64,000 nucleotides of DNA from SVMC01 sp045601345 (GTDB lineage: Bacteria > Bacillota > Clostridia > Oscillospirales > Oscillospiraceae), in the NCBI GenBank assembly GCA_045601345.1, contig JAZRZL010000085.1:1-64000 (forward strand). Reading direction: 5' to 3'. The first letter of the stretch is position 1. The number at the start of each line of letters is the position of its first letter. Of this stretch, positions 20,683-32,196 are shown one piece after another. The position numbers were made by a program, and so were the translations under genes. The notes beneath the pieces were generated by a model. That model was not told where the DNA came from. It searched no databases and saw nothing but the letters and a program-made list of their open reading frames with translations.

Positions 20683-21822
20683 TTATTTTGGCTTTTTCCC
20701 GAAACACACCCCATCCAGAAGAGCTTTTGTCAGCTCCCAAAGGCTCAAGCGTGGAATATTTTTTGGTGAAATCAGAGGAACATCGGATAGAAGCGCATCC
20801 CCTGCATAGATATGGAGGATGCCCACCTGCTGCCCTGCCGCAATGGGTGTGCTCAGCTCCTCGGGCAGCTCGACCTCCTGCCGCACCGAAGCTTTATCTG
20901 CTTTGTTGATGAGCACCGGGGTCATGGCTTCGGGTACCGGCAGCAGGGTTTCTTCGGTGCCGAGCCGAACCGCTACCTCCTGCGTGGGCGCTTCCGGGGA
21001 AACCAACGCATAATTGGCAAAGCCATAGTCCAAAAGCTCCTTTGCCGCACCAAATCGGTCAGCGGAGGTTGCGCAGTGCATTACGCTGGCAATCAGCTCC
21101 ATCCCATCGCGTTTAGCCGTCGCGCTGAGACAATAGCCCGCAGAGGAAGTGAAGCCGGTTTTCAGGCCGGTGGCACCGTCGTAAAAACGAATCAGCTTGT
21201 TGGTGTTCGACAGGCCAAAGGCACCGTTTCGCACGGTGTCCATCCAAATTGTGGTATAGCTTTTGATGGCCTCATGGGACAGAAGCTCTCTTGACATGAC
21301 AGCAATATCATAGGCTGAGGTCAGATGTTCTCCGGCATCCGCACCATCATCCAGCCCTGTGCAGTTGACAAAATGGGTGTCACTCATGCCCAACTCCTGC
21401 GCCCGCTGGTTCATCCGCTCCACAAAGGCGCTTTCGCTCCCAGCCACGTGCTCAGCAAGGGCGGTGGCGCAATCATTGGCAGAGGACACCACCACGGATT
21501 TGATCATATCCTCCATCCCCATCTGTTCCCCCGGCTCCAGATAAATCTGGCTGCCACCCTTGCCGGCGGCGTGATCAGAGGCGGTTACCATATCATCCCA
21601 GCCAATGGCACCGGAATCCAGTGCCTCCATCACCAGCAGCAGGGTCATGACCTTGGTCACGCTTGCCGGAGCCAGACGGGTATGCGCCTCCTTCTCATAA
21701 AGCACCGTCCCGGTGGCGGCATCCATCAAAACGCACGAAGGTGCCCGCTCTCCCAGCTCTGCCGCCCGCACCGGGGCGCATAGCAGCGAAAGCATACACA
21801 ATATCAGGATTGTCCTTTTCAT
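20683..21822 (-). CDS. dacF: D-alanyl-D-alanine carboxypeptidase (peptidase S11)
   Basis: A 379-residue low-molecular-weight penicillin-binding protein. A signal peptide (about 1-20) precedes the catalytic domain with SxxK at 54-57 (SVTK), SxN at 114-116 (SAN) and KTG at 221-223. A C-terminal beta-rich domain follows (about 265-360). It trims the terminal D-Ala from peptidoglycan stem peptides outside the cell. AAGGAGGG precedes the ATG. DacF-type in family; the exact paralogue (dacB/dacF) cannot be set from sequence alone. Confidence 0.9.
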   Translation of the reverse strand: MKRTILILCMLSLLCAPVRAAELGERAPSCVLMDAATGTVLYEKEAHTRLAPASVTKVMTLLLVMEALDSGAIGWDDMVTASDHAAGKGGSQIYLEPGEQMGMEDMIKSVVVSSANDCATALAEHVAGSESAFVERMNQRAQELGMSDTHFVNCTGLDDGADAGEHLTSAYDIAVMSRELLSHEAIKSYTTIWMDTVRNGAFGLSNTNKLIRFYDGATGLKTGFTSSAGYCLSATAKRDGMELIASVMHCATSADRFGAAKELLDYGFANYALVSPEAPTQEVAVRLGTEETLLPVPEAMTPVLINKADKASVRQEVELPEELSTPIAAGQQVGILHIYAGDALLSDVPLISPKNIPRLSLWELTKALLDGVCFGKKPK

Positions 21823-22129
21823 GCTGTTCCCTCCTTATGAATTGCTATACCCTATGCAGAGCTTGTCACAGATAGCAGCACAACACGGAAAGTTTACATT
21901 TGCTTTCTCTTTTGCTCTGTCCTTTTTATGATAAATATGTTATAATAATTGCTGACGCAATTATTATACATAACCATGTGCCATTTTCTCGCCCCTTGCG
22001 GAGCAATCGAAAATGATGCACACATGATACCATTCGCTTTCGCTTCATGGTATCATAAATAAAATGCCGATTTATAGGCAAAAACGATTCTGGCAGCCCA
22101 AATGCTGCTTTTGAAAGGAACTTGACATT
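21823..22129. promoter_or_regulatory. Divergent dacF/secA intergenic region with two hairpins
   Basis: Holds the start regions of both genes. A TATAAT at 21941-21946 lacks a good -35. A perfect palindrome overlaps it (about 21943-21970). A second inverted repeat pairs 22024-22033 with 22047-22056 (ATGATACCAT arms). The second hairpin could be part of a dispersed repeat or a secA leader structure; no SecM-like arrest gene was seen. Confidence 0.4.
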
Positions 22130-24895
<2,766 letters not shown>

Positions 24896-24906
24896 TTGGG
24901 TGTGCT

Positions 24907-25707
24907 ATGGCTTTTACAACACATCACAGCAGCAAGCTGGAATATCTGACCGCAGAAGGTCTGCATGGTGTGGTGCACTGCTTCACCACCCGCCATGGCG
25001 GCGTATCCGAGGGGGCACTTTCGAGCCTGAACCTTGGCATTCACCGGGGAGATACGCCGGAAAATGTACTGAAAAACTACAAAATTCTCGGAAATGCCGT
25101 TGGTTTTTCCCCTGAAGATTTGGTCTTTACCCACCAGACCCATACCGCCATCGTGCGCCCGGTAGGGCTTGAGGCGCGGGGAGAGGGCTTATTTCGCCCG
25201 GTTTCGGGGGATTATGACGGTCTGACCACCAACGTTCCCGGCGTAGGACTGGTCGTATTCACCGCCGACTGCACCCCGGTGTTGCTCTATGACCCGGTGA
25301 AAGCGGTCATCGGCGCTGTCCACGCCGGTTGGCGGGGGACGGCTGCCGGAATCGCTGCCAATGCGGTCAGGCAAATGCAGGAACTTTACGGCTCTGATCC
25401 TGCCGACATCCGTGCAGCCATCGGCCCGTGTATTGGCTCATGCTGCTTCGAGACAGGGGAGGACGTACCGCAGGCCATGCTTGCCTCCCTCGGGCAGGAG
25501 GCAGAAAAGGCCATTTCTCCCCGGGGAGAAAAATATTATGTAAACCTAAAGGAGCTAAACCGCCTGTGGCTTTCCCGCAGTGGCGTAATGCAGGTGGAAA
25601 TCAGTCCCGACTGTACCCGCTGCCAAAATGAGCGCTTTTGGTCCCACCGCGTCACCGGCAGCGCAAGAGGCTCCCAGGCGGCCATCATCCTGCTCCCACG
25701 CAGGTAA
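24907..25707 (+). CDS. pgeF: Peptidoglycan editing factor PgeF (YfiH/multicopper-oxidase-like)
   Basis: A 266-residue DUF152/YfiH protein. The metal or substrate ligands are recognisable: His in HQTHT (about 78-82), Cys in TADCTPV (about 119-125) and His in VHAGWRGT (about 136-143). In E. coli YfiH clears wrong-amino-acid UDP-MurNAc precursors; homologues also have purine nucleoside phosphorylase/deaminase activity. It lies immediately downstream of secA. Confidence 0.92.
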   Translation: MAFTTHHSSKLEYLTAEGLHGVVHCFTTRHGGVSEGALSSLNLGIHRGDTPENVLKNYKILGNAVGFSPEDLVFTHQTHTAIVRPVGLEARGEGLFRPVSGDYDGLTTNVPGVGLVVFTADCTPVLLYDPVKAVIGAVHAGWRGTAAGIAANAVRQMQELYGSDPADIRAAIGPCIGSCCFETGEDVPQAMLASLGQEAEKAISPRGEKYYVNLKELNRLWLSRSGVMQVEISPDCTRCQNERFWSHRVTGSARGSQAAIILLPRR

Positions 25708-25740
25708 AAACGTGTCTATATCAGAAAGGAGTGATGTGCC

Positions 25741-27387
25741 TTGATAAAACGCATCCTTGCCATGCTCTTGTGCCTGTGTCTGCTGCTGACCGGCTGTTCC
25801 AATGCGGCAAAGGAGGAGATTGATGAGCGCAACAATGCCGGCGATATTATTTCCGATGCGCTCACCACGGTGCCGGAGGATGACTTATCCACTTTTGGTT
25901 TGGCCTATCAGTCGGAATTCGGACTGAATCCCTATGCCTGCACCAGTCTGTCCAACCGCACAATACTCTCCCTTCTTTATGAGAGCCTGTTCACCGTCAC
26001 CTCGACCTTCGAGGTGGAGCCTGTGCTGTGCGACTACTATGATGTCTCTGATAATCTGCAAAACTATACCATCCATCTGCTGCCGAATGTAAAATTCAGC
26101 GATGGCACCTTATTGACCGCGCAGGATGTGAAGGCCTCATATGATGCGGCAATCAATTCCAATGTCTACGGCAGCCGCTTTTATGCCCTGCACAGCATCG
26201 AAACCCCGGATGATTCCACCGTGATTTTCCATACCACGCAGCCGTATGAAAACTTCACGCTCCTGCTGGATGTGCCCATCGTGCAGGCGGACACGGCACA
26301 TGATGATGCGCCGCTGGGTACCGGTCCATTCCGTCTGGTGGCTGAGCGCCACACCAGTACGTTGGTGCGCAACAGCTATTGGTGGCGCGATCCTTATGAT
26401 GCCGCCGTAACCGTCCACAGCATCCATCTGGTACCCACTACCACTCCCACAGACGTTCGTGACGATTTTGAGTATGGCATCACTGGCGTGGTGTGTACGG
26501 ATCCCAACTCTGCTGCCTATGTGGATTACCATTGCGATTATGAGCTATGGAACTGCTCCACCACCATTATGGAATACATCGGTTTCAATGCCCGCTCGGG
26601 TTTATTCTGCCTGTCGGAGCTGCGCATTGCTTTCACGCATATTCTGGATCGGGAGGCCATTGCGACCGAGCTATACCGCGGATATGGGGAAGCCGCAGTC
26701 CTGCCCGCTTCGCCGCTGTCTTCTTTCTATGATGCGGAGTTGGCAAAAAAATATGACTACGCTCCGGAAAAATTTTCCTCAGCCGTGGCAGCAACCAACG
26801 CCAGAACTTCAAAGGCTACCTTCCTGGTATGCAACTCCGACCCACGCCGAGTGGAGGCTGCCGAATACATTGCCGCAGAGGCATCAAAATATGGTATTGA
26901 GCTGGTTGTTGACGCAGTAAGCGAGAAAACCTATAAAAACCGCTTGTATAACGGAGATTTTGAAATTTTCCTCGGGGAAGCGCGTCTCTCCCCGACTTTC
27001 GATCTGACGCCTTTCTTCAACGGCGGCGCTCTATGCTACGGTCATATTGATTCCACCGATCTGACCCAATTGAGTAAGGATGCGTTGGAAAACTCTGGCA
27101 ACTACTATAGTCTCCACGAAGCGATCCTGTCCAATGGCCTGATCTGCCCGGTGCTGTTTAAGAGCTACGCTGTCTATGCCAGCCGCGGCACCATCTCCAA
27201 TATGTATCCAGCCGTGGATAATGTCTTCCACACCTCCAATGGCCGCACCCTCTCAGATGCCATTATTGCTGTTTCTAATGCGCAGAATCCCGAAGACAAT
27301 ACGCAGACTGACCCGGATGCCGAACCGATAGAGGGGGAAGAACCTACCTCGGATCAGGAAGAAGAGCCGGAGCCTACGGCATCGTAA
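25741..27387 (+). CDS. Oligopeptide-type ABC transporter substrate-binding lipoprotein (SBP family 5)
   Basis: A 548-residue lipoprotein. TTG start at 25741 with AAGGAG upstream; the lipobox LLTGCS gives a lipidated Cys near residue 19. The SBP_bac_5 fold is shown by the YESLFTV segment (about 80), LLPNVKFSDGTLLTAQDVKASYD (shortened: KFSDGTLLTAQDV), and LGTGPFRLV. The C-terminal ~40 residues are acidic and disordered. No permease or ATPase gene is adjacent, so it either serves a transporter elsewhere or is an orphan binding protein. Confidence 0.88.
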   Translation: MIKRILAMLLCLCLLLTGCSNAAKEEIDERNNAGDIISDALTTVPEDDLSTFGLAYQSEFGLNPYACTSLSNRTILSLLYESLFTVTSTFEVEPVLCDYYDVSDNLQNYTIHLLPNVKFSDGTLLTAQDVKASYDAAINSNVYGSRFYALHSIETPDDSTVIFHTTQPYENFTLLLDVPIVQADTAHDDAPLGTGPFRLVAERHTSTLVRNSYWWRDPYDAAVTVHSIHLVPTTTPTDVRDDFEYGITGVVCTDPNSAAYVDYHCDYELWNCSTTIMEYIGFNARSGLFCLSELRIAFTHILDREAIATELYRGYGEAAVLPASPLSSFYDAELAKKYDYAPEKFSSAVAATNARTSKATFLVCNSDPRRVEAAEYIAAEASKYGIELVVDAVSEKTYKNRLYNGDFEIFLGEARLSPTFDLTPFFNGGALCYGHIDSTDLTQLSKDALENSGNYYSLHEAILSNGLICPVLFKSYAVYASRGTISNMYPAVDNVFHTSNGRTLSDAIIAVSNAQNPEDNTQTDPDAEPIEGEEPTSDQEEEPEPTAS

Positions 27388-27423
27388 AGCGTGTCGGAGC
27401 AAAAGATTTCCGGGCAGGAACTG

Positions 27424-27452
27424 TTGACAAACCCATAATTGAAATGTAAAAT
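27424..27452 (+). promoter_or_regulatory. Promoter of the small membrane protein genes
   Basis: TTGACA (27424-27429), 17-base spacer, TAAAAT (27447-27452), 34 bases before the ATG at 27487. Confidence 0.65.
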
Positions 27453-27486
27453 GAAATTTGTAAGGAAATATAATGGAGGGATTGCA

Positions 27487-27858
27487 ATGGACGAGCAAAA
27501 TACGGTAGCCTCTGCACCACAGGAAGAGTTAACCGAAGAAGAGTTGAGACGAATAGAGCACAATGCCCGACGCTTTGAACCCCTTGATCCATGGCAGTAT
27601 TTCTGGACTTCCCTTTTATATATGGTACCTGGGGTGGGATTGGTTGCCATGATTCTTCAGGCCATTAATGCAAGAAATGTTAACCGCATCTGCTTTGCGC
27701 GTTCCCGCCTGATTCTTTTGGCTGTTGTTGTGACAATTTTTATTCTGATTATTATGCTCCTCTATTTCACCAACAGTCTGCATTCTGTGATCTATATTTT
27801 AAAACTTGCATACAAAGCCATTGCTGAAGAATTATCGCATAGAATAAGAATATTCTAA
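27487..27858 (+). CDS. Small two-TM membrane protein
   Basis: A 123-residue protein of unknown function. The ATG at 27487 is preferred over 27439 because TGGAGGG lies before it. An acidic N-terminus (about 1-40) is followed by hydrophobic segments near 45-63 and 75-100. It probably forms a pair with the zinc-ribbon membrane protein 20 bases downstream. Confidence 0.7.
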   Translation: MDEQNTVASAPQEELTEEELRRIEHNARRFEPLDPWQYFWTSLLYMVPGVGLVAMILQAINARNVNRICFARSRLILLAVVVTIFILIIMLLYFTNSLHSVIYILKLAYKAIAEELSHRIRIF

Positions 27859-27878
27859 TATAAAAGGGAGGAAATGAA

Positions 27879-28340
27879 ATGTTATGCAAAAACTGCGGCG
27901 CAAGCCTCAATGAAAACGTAAAATTCTGCCCGGAATGTGGCACCCCGCGCACCGTGGCAGCTCCGGCTTCGGAAGCATCTTCCGAACCGAAAGCTCCCAT
28001 GTATACGACATCCGCACCCGAATACACCTACGCTCAGCCTGCCTATGCACAGGCCGTCCCCTATGAAGACCCCTCTCCCATCCTCACTTGGGGTATCGTT
28101 GGTCTGATCTGCGCTTTTATTTTCAATGTCCTTGGCATTATTTTTTCTGCCATCGCCATCTCAAAGGCAAAGCATTATGCGGATCGCTACGGTGTCCTGC
28201 CCGATCAGGCTCGTACCGGACGCGGCCTTGGATTAGCCGGACTGATTATCAGCATTCTCTCCCTTGTGTTGACCCTCCTGATCCTCGCTTTCTCCATTGC
28301 GGCATTCTCCACTGTTGCAACATACATAGAACACTATTAA
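27879..28340 (+). CDS. Zinc-ribbon DUF4190-like membrane protein
   Basis: A 153-residue protein. A zinc ribbon (CxxC...CxxC, residues 3-20) is joined by a Pro/Ala/Tyr linker (about 25-60) to two TM helices (about 66-92 and 112-143). The region between them (AISKAKHYADR) resembles DUF4190. The function is unknown. GGGAGG precedes the ATG. The same zinc-ribbon-plus-membrane plan appears in the gene at 57584. Confidence 0.8.
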   Translation: MLCKNCGASLNENVKFCPECGTPRTVAAPASEASSEPKAPMYTTSAPEYTYAQPAYAQAVPYEDPSPILTWGIVGLICAFIFNVLGIIFSAIAISKAKHYADRYGVLPDQARTGRGLGLAGLIISILSLVLTLLILAFSIAAFSTVATYIEHY

Positions 28341-28522
28341 GTCGCAGCTTTTATCAATTGCGTAATATGAATCTCTAAAGTATCTGATAACTTCTGGGTT
28401 TTACTGGAAATCTTGCCGGTAACCCAGAGGTTATTTTTCTTTGTATCCCATTCTGACAAAAGCTGTAAAAAGCTTACATAATAAAAATTTACAAAACGAA
28501 GGGTCTGTTGCAAAAACAAATT

Positions 28523-28543
28523 TTGGGCAGCTCTAAAAATTCA
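28523..28543. repeat. Partial copy of a dispersed repeat
   Basis: 21 bases here match 54511-54532 except for one substitution and one missing A (core CAGCTCTAAAAATTCA). It sits in the 28341-28716 gap, which otherwise holds only a terminator; a 60-codon leftward frame there has no start signal or motif. Confidence 0.5.
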
Positions 28544-28584
28544 GTGCAAGTCGAGCTATGAGGAATTTTTTCGTCAGACGCAAC

Positions 28585-28621
28585 AAAAAACGCAGGAGCT
28601 GCCTCGTTTTGAGACAGCCCC
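28585..28621 (-). terminator. Terminator of the mrp unit
   Basis: On the minus strand an 11-bp stem (28611-28621 with 28595-28605, one G-T pair) with a 5-nt loop is followed by TGCG and six Ts. It lies beyond the inserted element at 28717-28893. Confidence 0.7.
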
Positions 28622-28716
28622 TGAAATATGCTGTGTTGCGACCACAGTACCAATATTATGGCAGATTTTTTACTTGAAAATCAGTTTGCTGCACCTTCGG
28701 CACTACACATGGCTTA

Positions 28717-28893
28717 TAGAGAACCTCTGATGAAATCACATCTGACGATTTAGCATCCATCTTGCTTGCATCTTTTTCGCCATTTGCACCAAAAATCCTC
28801 GCAAATCCGTCAGGATTTGCTGCGGCTTTTGGCACAACTGGCGAAAAATCTGGCAGCGCAATCTGAATGCTATCTTTCATCAGAGGTTCCCTA
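28717..28893. mobile_element. MITE with 17-bp terminal inverted repeats flanked by TA
   Basis: The arms 28719-28735 (GAGAACCTCTGATGAAA) and 28875-28891 pair with one mismatch. Each is bounded by TA (28717-28718 and 28892-28893), as expected for Tc1/mariner/IS630-type insertion at a TA target. The 173-bp body carries a leftward 74-codon frame (28656-28880) with no similarity I recognise; it is probably an accident of the element. The right arm supplies the last codons and stop of mrp. Confidence 0.8.
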
Positions 28894-29701
28894 GAACGAT
28901 GCAGGCACGTTCTAAAGCATCGGTGTTGATGGTTTCGGCGAGGCCGAGATCCATGGCTTTGGCGATGTTGGGGTCGATGGGCAGGTTGGCAAGAACGCTG
29001 AGGTTCTGGCTCTGGGCGATCTGGTCAATGTGGCTGCGGCCAAAGACTTCAATTTTCTTGCCGCAATCGGGGCACAGAAGGTAGCTGTAGTTTTCAATCA
29101 GGCCGAGAATGGGAATATTCATCAGTTCTGCCATTTTGACGGCCTTGGTGACGACCATGGAGACCAGATCCTGCGGAGAGGTGACCACGATAATGCCGTT
29201 GATCGGCAGGGACTGGAATACGGTCAGGGGCACATCGCCGGTTCCGGGAGGCATATCTACGAACATGAAGTCAATATCCTCCCAGATCACGTCAGACCAG
29301 AACTGCTGCACAGCACCTGCAATGATGGGGCCGCGCCATACGACCGGGTCGGTGTCATTGTCGAGCAGCAGGTTAATGGACATGATTTCCACGCCGTCCT
29401 CACTGCGGGCAGGATACAGGCCGGTATCATCGGAGCCGGACGGCTCAATCACGCCAAAGGCCTTGGGGATGGAGGGGCCGGTAATATCCGCGTCCAGAAT
29501 GGCGGTGCGGAAGCCTCTGCGCTGCATGGCTACAGCAAGCATGGCGGACACGGTGCTCTTACCAACGCCGCCCTTGCCGGACATGACAGCGATCACTTTT
29601 TTTACATTGGATTTGGGGTGTGCCTGAACCATCAGGTCTTCTTTGCGCTCACCACAGCTTTCGCCGCAGGTGGAGCAGTTGCCGGTACAAGATTCGCTCA
29701 T
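28880..29701 (-). CDS. mrp: Mrp/NBP35-family Fe-S cluster carrier ATPase
   Basis: A 273-residue P-loop ATPase. Start at 29701 with GGAGGATTCG upstream, inside the longer open frame. The N-terminus is Cys-rich (CxxxCxxCxxxC at about 5-16), then the deviant Walker A GKGGVGKST (about 43-51), DMPPGTGD, and the CPDC cluster-binding pair near residue 217. Mrp/ApbC proteins carry [4Fe-4S] clusters to apoproteins. The last residues (GNL and the stop) are encoded by the inserted MITE, so the native C-terminus was replaced. The domain itself is intact. Confidence 0.92.
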   Translation of the reverse strand: MSESCTGNCSTCGESCGERKEDLMVQAHPKSNVKKVIAVMSGKGGVGKSTVSAMLAVAMQRRGFRTAILDADITGPSIPKAFGVIEPSGSDDTGLYPARSEDGVEIMSINLLLDNDTDPVVWRGPIIAGAVQQFWSDVIWEDIDFMFVDMPPGTGDVPLTVFQSLPINGIIVVTSPQDLVSMVVTKAVKMAELMNIPILGLIENYSYLLCPDCGKKIEVFGRSHIDQIAQSQNLSVLANLPIDPNIAKAMDLGLAETINTDALERACIVLGNL

Positions 29702-29735
29702 ATCGAATCCTCCTTTTATATAAATCATCATGGGT

Positions 29736-31616
29736 TTACGGTTCTAATTGGGCGGCCAGCGCCTCCCAGAGGTTCATTTTTTCTGCAAGCTCGTCCTCCA
29801 ACTGTGCCTTTTCCTCCATCAGACGGGTCAGCGCCTGATAATCTGAGGCGTTTTCTTCGATGTCGGTATCGTATTGGGCAAGCTTTTTCTCCATCGTGTC
29901 AATTTCACGCTCAATCTGGCGAACCTGACGGTCAAGCTGCTTGTCATTGACCCGGGATTTTTCTTTTTTTCGGGGCTTTTGCTGGGGAGCCGCCGGTTTC
30001 TCTATGGCTTCAAATGCCTTGATGGAGCGGTATTTTGCATAGGAGCAGGGGAAATCCCGGATTTTGCCGTCAGACAGCTCCCAGACGCGGGTGGCGAATT
30101 TGTCCACAAAATAGCGGTCATGGGAGACAAACAGCAGCGTCCCTTCGTATTCGTCAATGGCACACTCGATCCATTCGCGGGAACTGATGTCCAGATGGTT
30201 GGTCGGTTCGTCAAGCACCAGAAGGTTTATTTTATCGTCCATGAGCATACACAGCCGCAGGCGGGATTGTTCGCCGCCGGATAGCGTACCCACCGTTTTG
30301 AACACATCCTCCCCGGAGAATAGAAAAGCACCGAGGCGATCCCGCGCTACCTGGGGGGAATAGTTTTTCTCATACAGCATGGTATCATACAGACTGCGCT
30401 CAGGGTGCGCAAAATGGATGATCTGCGGCAGATACCCCCATTTCACGGTGGGGCCGAAGCGAATATAGCCGGAGGTGCAGGGAAGCTCTCCCAGCAGGAT
30501 GCGCAGGAAGGTGGATTTTCCTGTGCCGTTATCGCCTAAAAGGGCAATGCGTTCGCCGCCCTTGACCTCCAGATTTACGTCAGAAAAGAGGGTACGGGTA
30601 CCGAATTGCTTGGAAAGATTTTTGATGATGAACATTTCATCGCCAAAGAAATCCTGTTCGCCAAATTTTGCCCGCATATTGCGCTGGGTTTTGGGGCGGT
30701 CGGTTTTGGCAATGCGATCCATGCGGTGCTGTATGGACATGGCACGGCGGTAGAGGGTGCGGTTGTTGATACCCCAGCCCTTCATACGCTCTAACGTGTA
30801 GCCCAACTGCTTTAGCTTGGCCTGCTCCTGCTCATACTGCTTGAGCTGTAAATTGAATCTGGCCTGCTTTTCTTCCAGATAGAAGGAGTAGTTGCCGCTG
30901 TAAAATTCTGCCTTGCCATCGTGCAGCTCAATGACCCGCTCCACCACCCGGTCAAGGAAGAAGCGGTCGTGGGAGATGGTCAGCACCGTGCCGCGGAATT
31001 TGAGAATGTATTCCTCCAGCCATTCCACACTGCGAAGATCGAGATGGTTGGTCGGCTCATCCAATAGCAGAATATCGGTTTTCTCCAGAAGGAGTCTTGC
31101 CAGATTCACTCTGGTTTTCTCACCCCCAGACAGACGGTCGAAGGCTTGCTTTCGCATTTCAGCGGGGATGCCCAAACCGTTGCATACCTTATCGGTCTCC
31201 ACATCCATGTCATAGCCGCCGCCGGAGGAAAATTTTGCGCTGAGGCGGTCATATTCCTCCAGCGTTCTGCGGTCGGCGCTGCCTCCAGCCATTTGCGCTT
31301 CCAGTGCGGTCATTTTTTCGCTTGCGCTGATAAGAGAGGTGAAGGCACTGCGCAGAACATCCTCCACGCTGTAGGCACGGGGGTAGTTGGGAATCTGCGA
31401 GATCAGGCCAACCTTTTTTCCGGGAGCAATCATGATACTGCCCTCATCCGGGGCAATTTCCCCGGTGAGAATGCGGAAGAGGGTGGTTTTTCCGCAGCCG
31501 TTTCGTCCCATGAGGCCGACACGCTCTCCTGCGTTAATATCAAAGCTGACACCATCGAGCAGGTTGTTGCCGATCTCAAAGGATTTTATAATATCTTTTA
31601 CGGATATGTCAATCAT
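29736..31616 (-). CDS. ABC-F family ATPase
   Basis: A 626-residue protein with two ABC domains and no membrane part. The ATG at 31616 has CAGGAG before it. Walker A motifs are GRNGCGKTT (first domain) and GDNGTGKST (second); signatures are LSGGEKTR and LSGGEQSR. A Gln/Lys-rich linker separates the domains and a C-terminal coiled coil (about 545-620) follows. ABC-F proteins act on the ribosome as translation factors or antibiotic-protection factors. This one is probably housekeeping (YdiF/Uup-like). Its start overlaps the end of rnmV by 8 bases. Confidence 0.93.
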   Translation of the reverse strand: MIDISVKDIIKSFEIGNNLLDGVSFDINAGERVGLMGRNGCGKTTLFRILTGEIAPDEGSIMIAPGKKVGLISQIPNYPRAYSVEDVLRSAFTSLISASEKMTALEAQMAGGSADRRTLEEYDRLSAKFSSGGGYDMDVETDKVCNGLGIPAEMRKQAFDRLSGGEKTRVNLARLLLEKTDILLLDEPTNHLDLRSVEWLEEYILKFRGTVLTISHDRFFLDRVVERVIELHDGKAEFYSGNYSFYLEEKQARFNLQLKQYEQEQAKLKQLGYTLERMKGWGINNRTLYRRAMSIQHRMDRIAKTDRPKTQRNMRAKFGEQDFFGDEMFIIKNLSKQFGTRTLFSDVNLEVKGGERIALLGDNGTGKSTFLRILLGELPCTSGYIRFGPTVKWGYLPQIIHFAHPERSLYDTMLYEKNYSPQVARDRLGAFLFSGEDVFKTVGTLSGGEQSRLRLCMLMDDKINLLVLDEPTNHLDISSREWIECAIDEYEGTLLFVSHDRYFVDKFATRVWELSDGKIRDFPCSYAKYRSIKAFEAIEKPAAPQQKPRKKEKSRVNDKQLDRQVRQIEREIDTMEKKLAQYDTDIEENASDYQALTRLMEEKAQLEDELAEKMNLWEALAAQLEP

Positions 31617-32196
31617 TACTGTCTCCTGCATATTGCTGCATGAATTCATCCCGGTCAAAAAGCACGTTCAGCGCTTGCAGCATGGCGTTGGTGCTCATGC
31701 GCTCCGGCAGATTGAGAGATTTGAGGAGCGCTTTTCTTGCGAAGCTGCTGTCCTCCTGACCGGAGAGGCCGCAGCGGAAGAGGTCGAATTTTGTAATAGG
31801 CTGTCGGGGTAGCGTATTTTCCGCTTGAGCACCGGCATTTTCCAGTGCCCGCAGGAGGACGGCTTCCTCCATACCCTCCACGCCCAGCTTGCCCTCTTTT
31901 CCGGGCTTGTCCTTGCGGCGCTCTTTGCCGTAGATATCGGGAATGTAGGCGTGGAAAACCTTGTCCTTCGGCAGAGCACCCCGCAGGAAGTTCCGGATCA
32001 CAAAGCCCGCCCCATCGGAATCGGTGAGGATGATGAGACCTCGCTTTTCGGCAACCCTGCGAAGAAGGGCAAGGAGCTTTTTATCATTCATAATGCCAAA
32101 GCCGGAGGTCTCAAAGATCGGCGCGTCTACGATTTGTCGAAGCTTTCCCGCATCGTAGCGTCCTTCTACAACAATAGCTTGCCGCACCTTAATCAT
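31609..32196 (-). CDS. rnmV: Toprim protein, ribonuclease M5-like
   Basis: A 195-residue protein. Start at 32196, preceded by CAGGAGG. The Toprim signature is clear: IVVEGRYD (residues about 8-15) for the first acid and LTDSDGAG for the DxD. A C-terminal DUF4093-like region follows. RNase M5 cuts the precursor of 5S rRNA. The usual neighbour ksgA is not here. Overlaps holA by 8 bases and the ABC-F gene by 8 bases. Confidence 0.85.
   Translation of the reverse strand: MIKVRQAIVVEGRYDAGKLRQIVDAPIFETSGFGIMNDKKLLALLRRVAEKRGLIILTDSDGAGFVIRNFLRGALPKDKVFHAYIPDIYGKERRKDKPGKEGKLGVEGMEEAVLLRALENAGAQAENTLPRQPITKFDLFRCGLSGQEDSSFARKALLKSLNLPERMSTNAMLQALNVLFDRDEFMQQYAGDSND

Noticed and set aside
22024..22056. 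Hairpin upstream of secA as a SecM-like control
   Set aside because: No small upstream frame with an arrest-like sequence and a ribosome-binding site was found.
28337..28519. 60-codon leftward frame after the zinc-ribbon membrane protein
   Set aside because: No ribosome-binding site and no motif; overlaps the end of the previous gene.
28656..28880. 74-codon leftward frame inside the MITE
   Set aside because: Its start overlaps the mrp stop but most of it is MITE sequence, with no recognised domain; likely an accident of the element.
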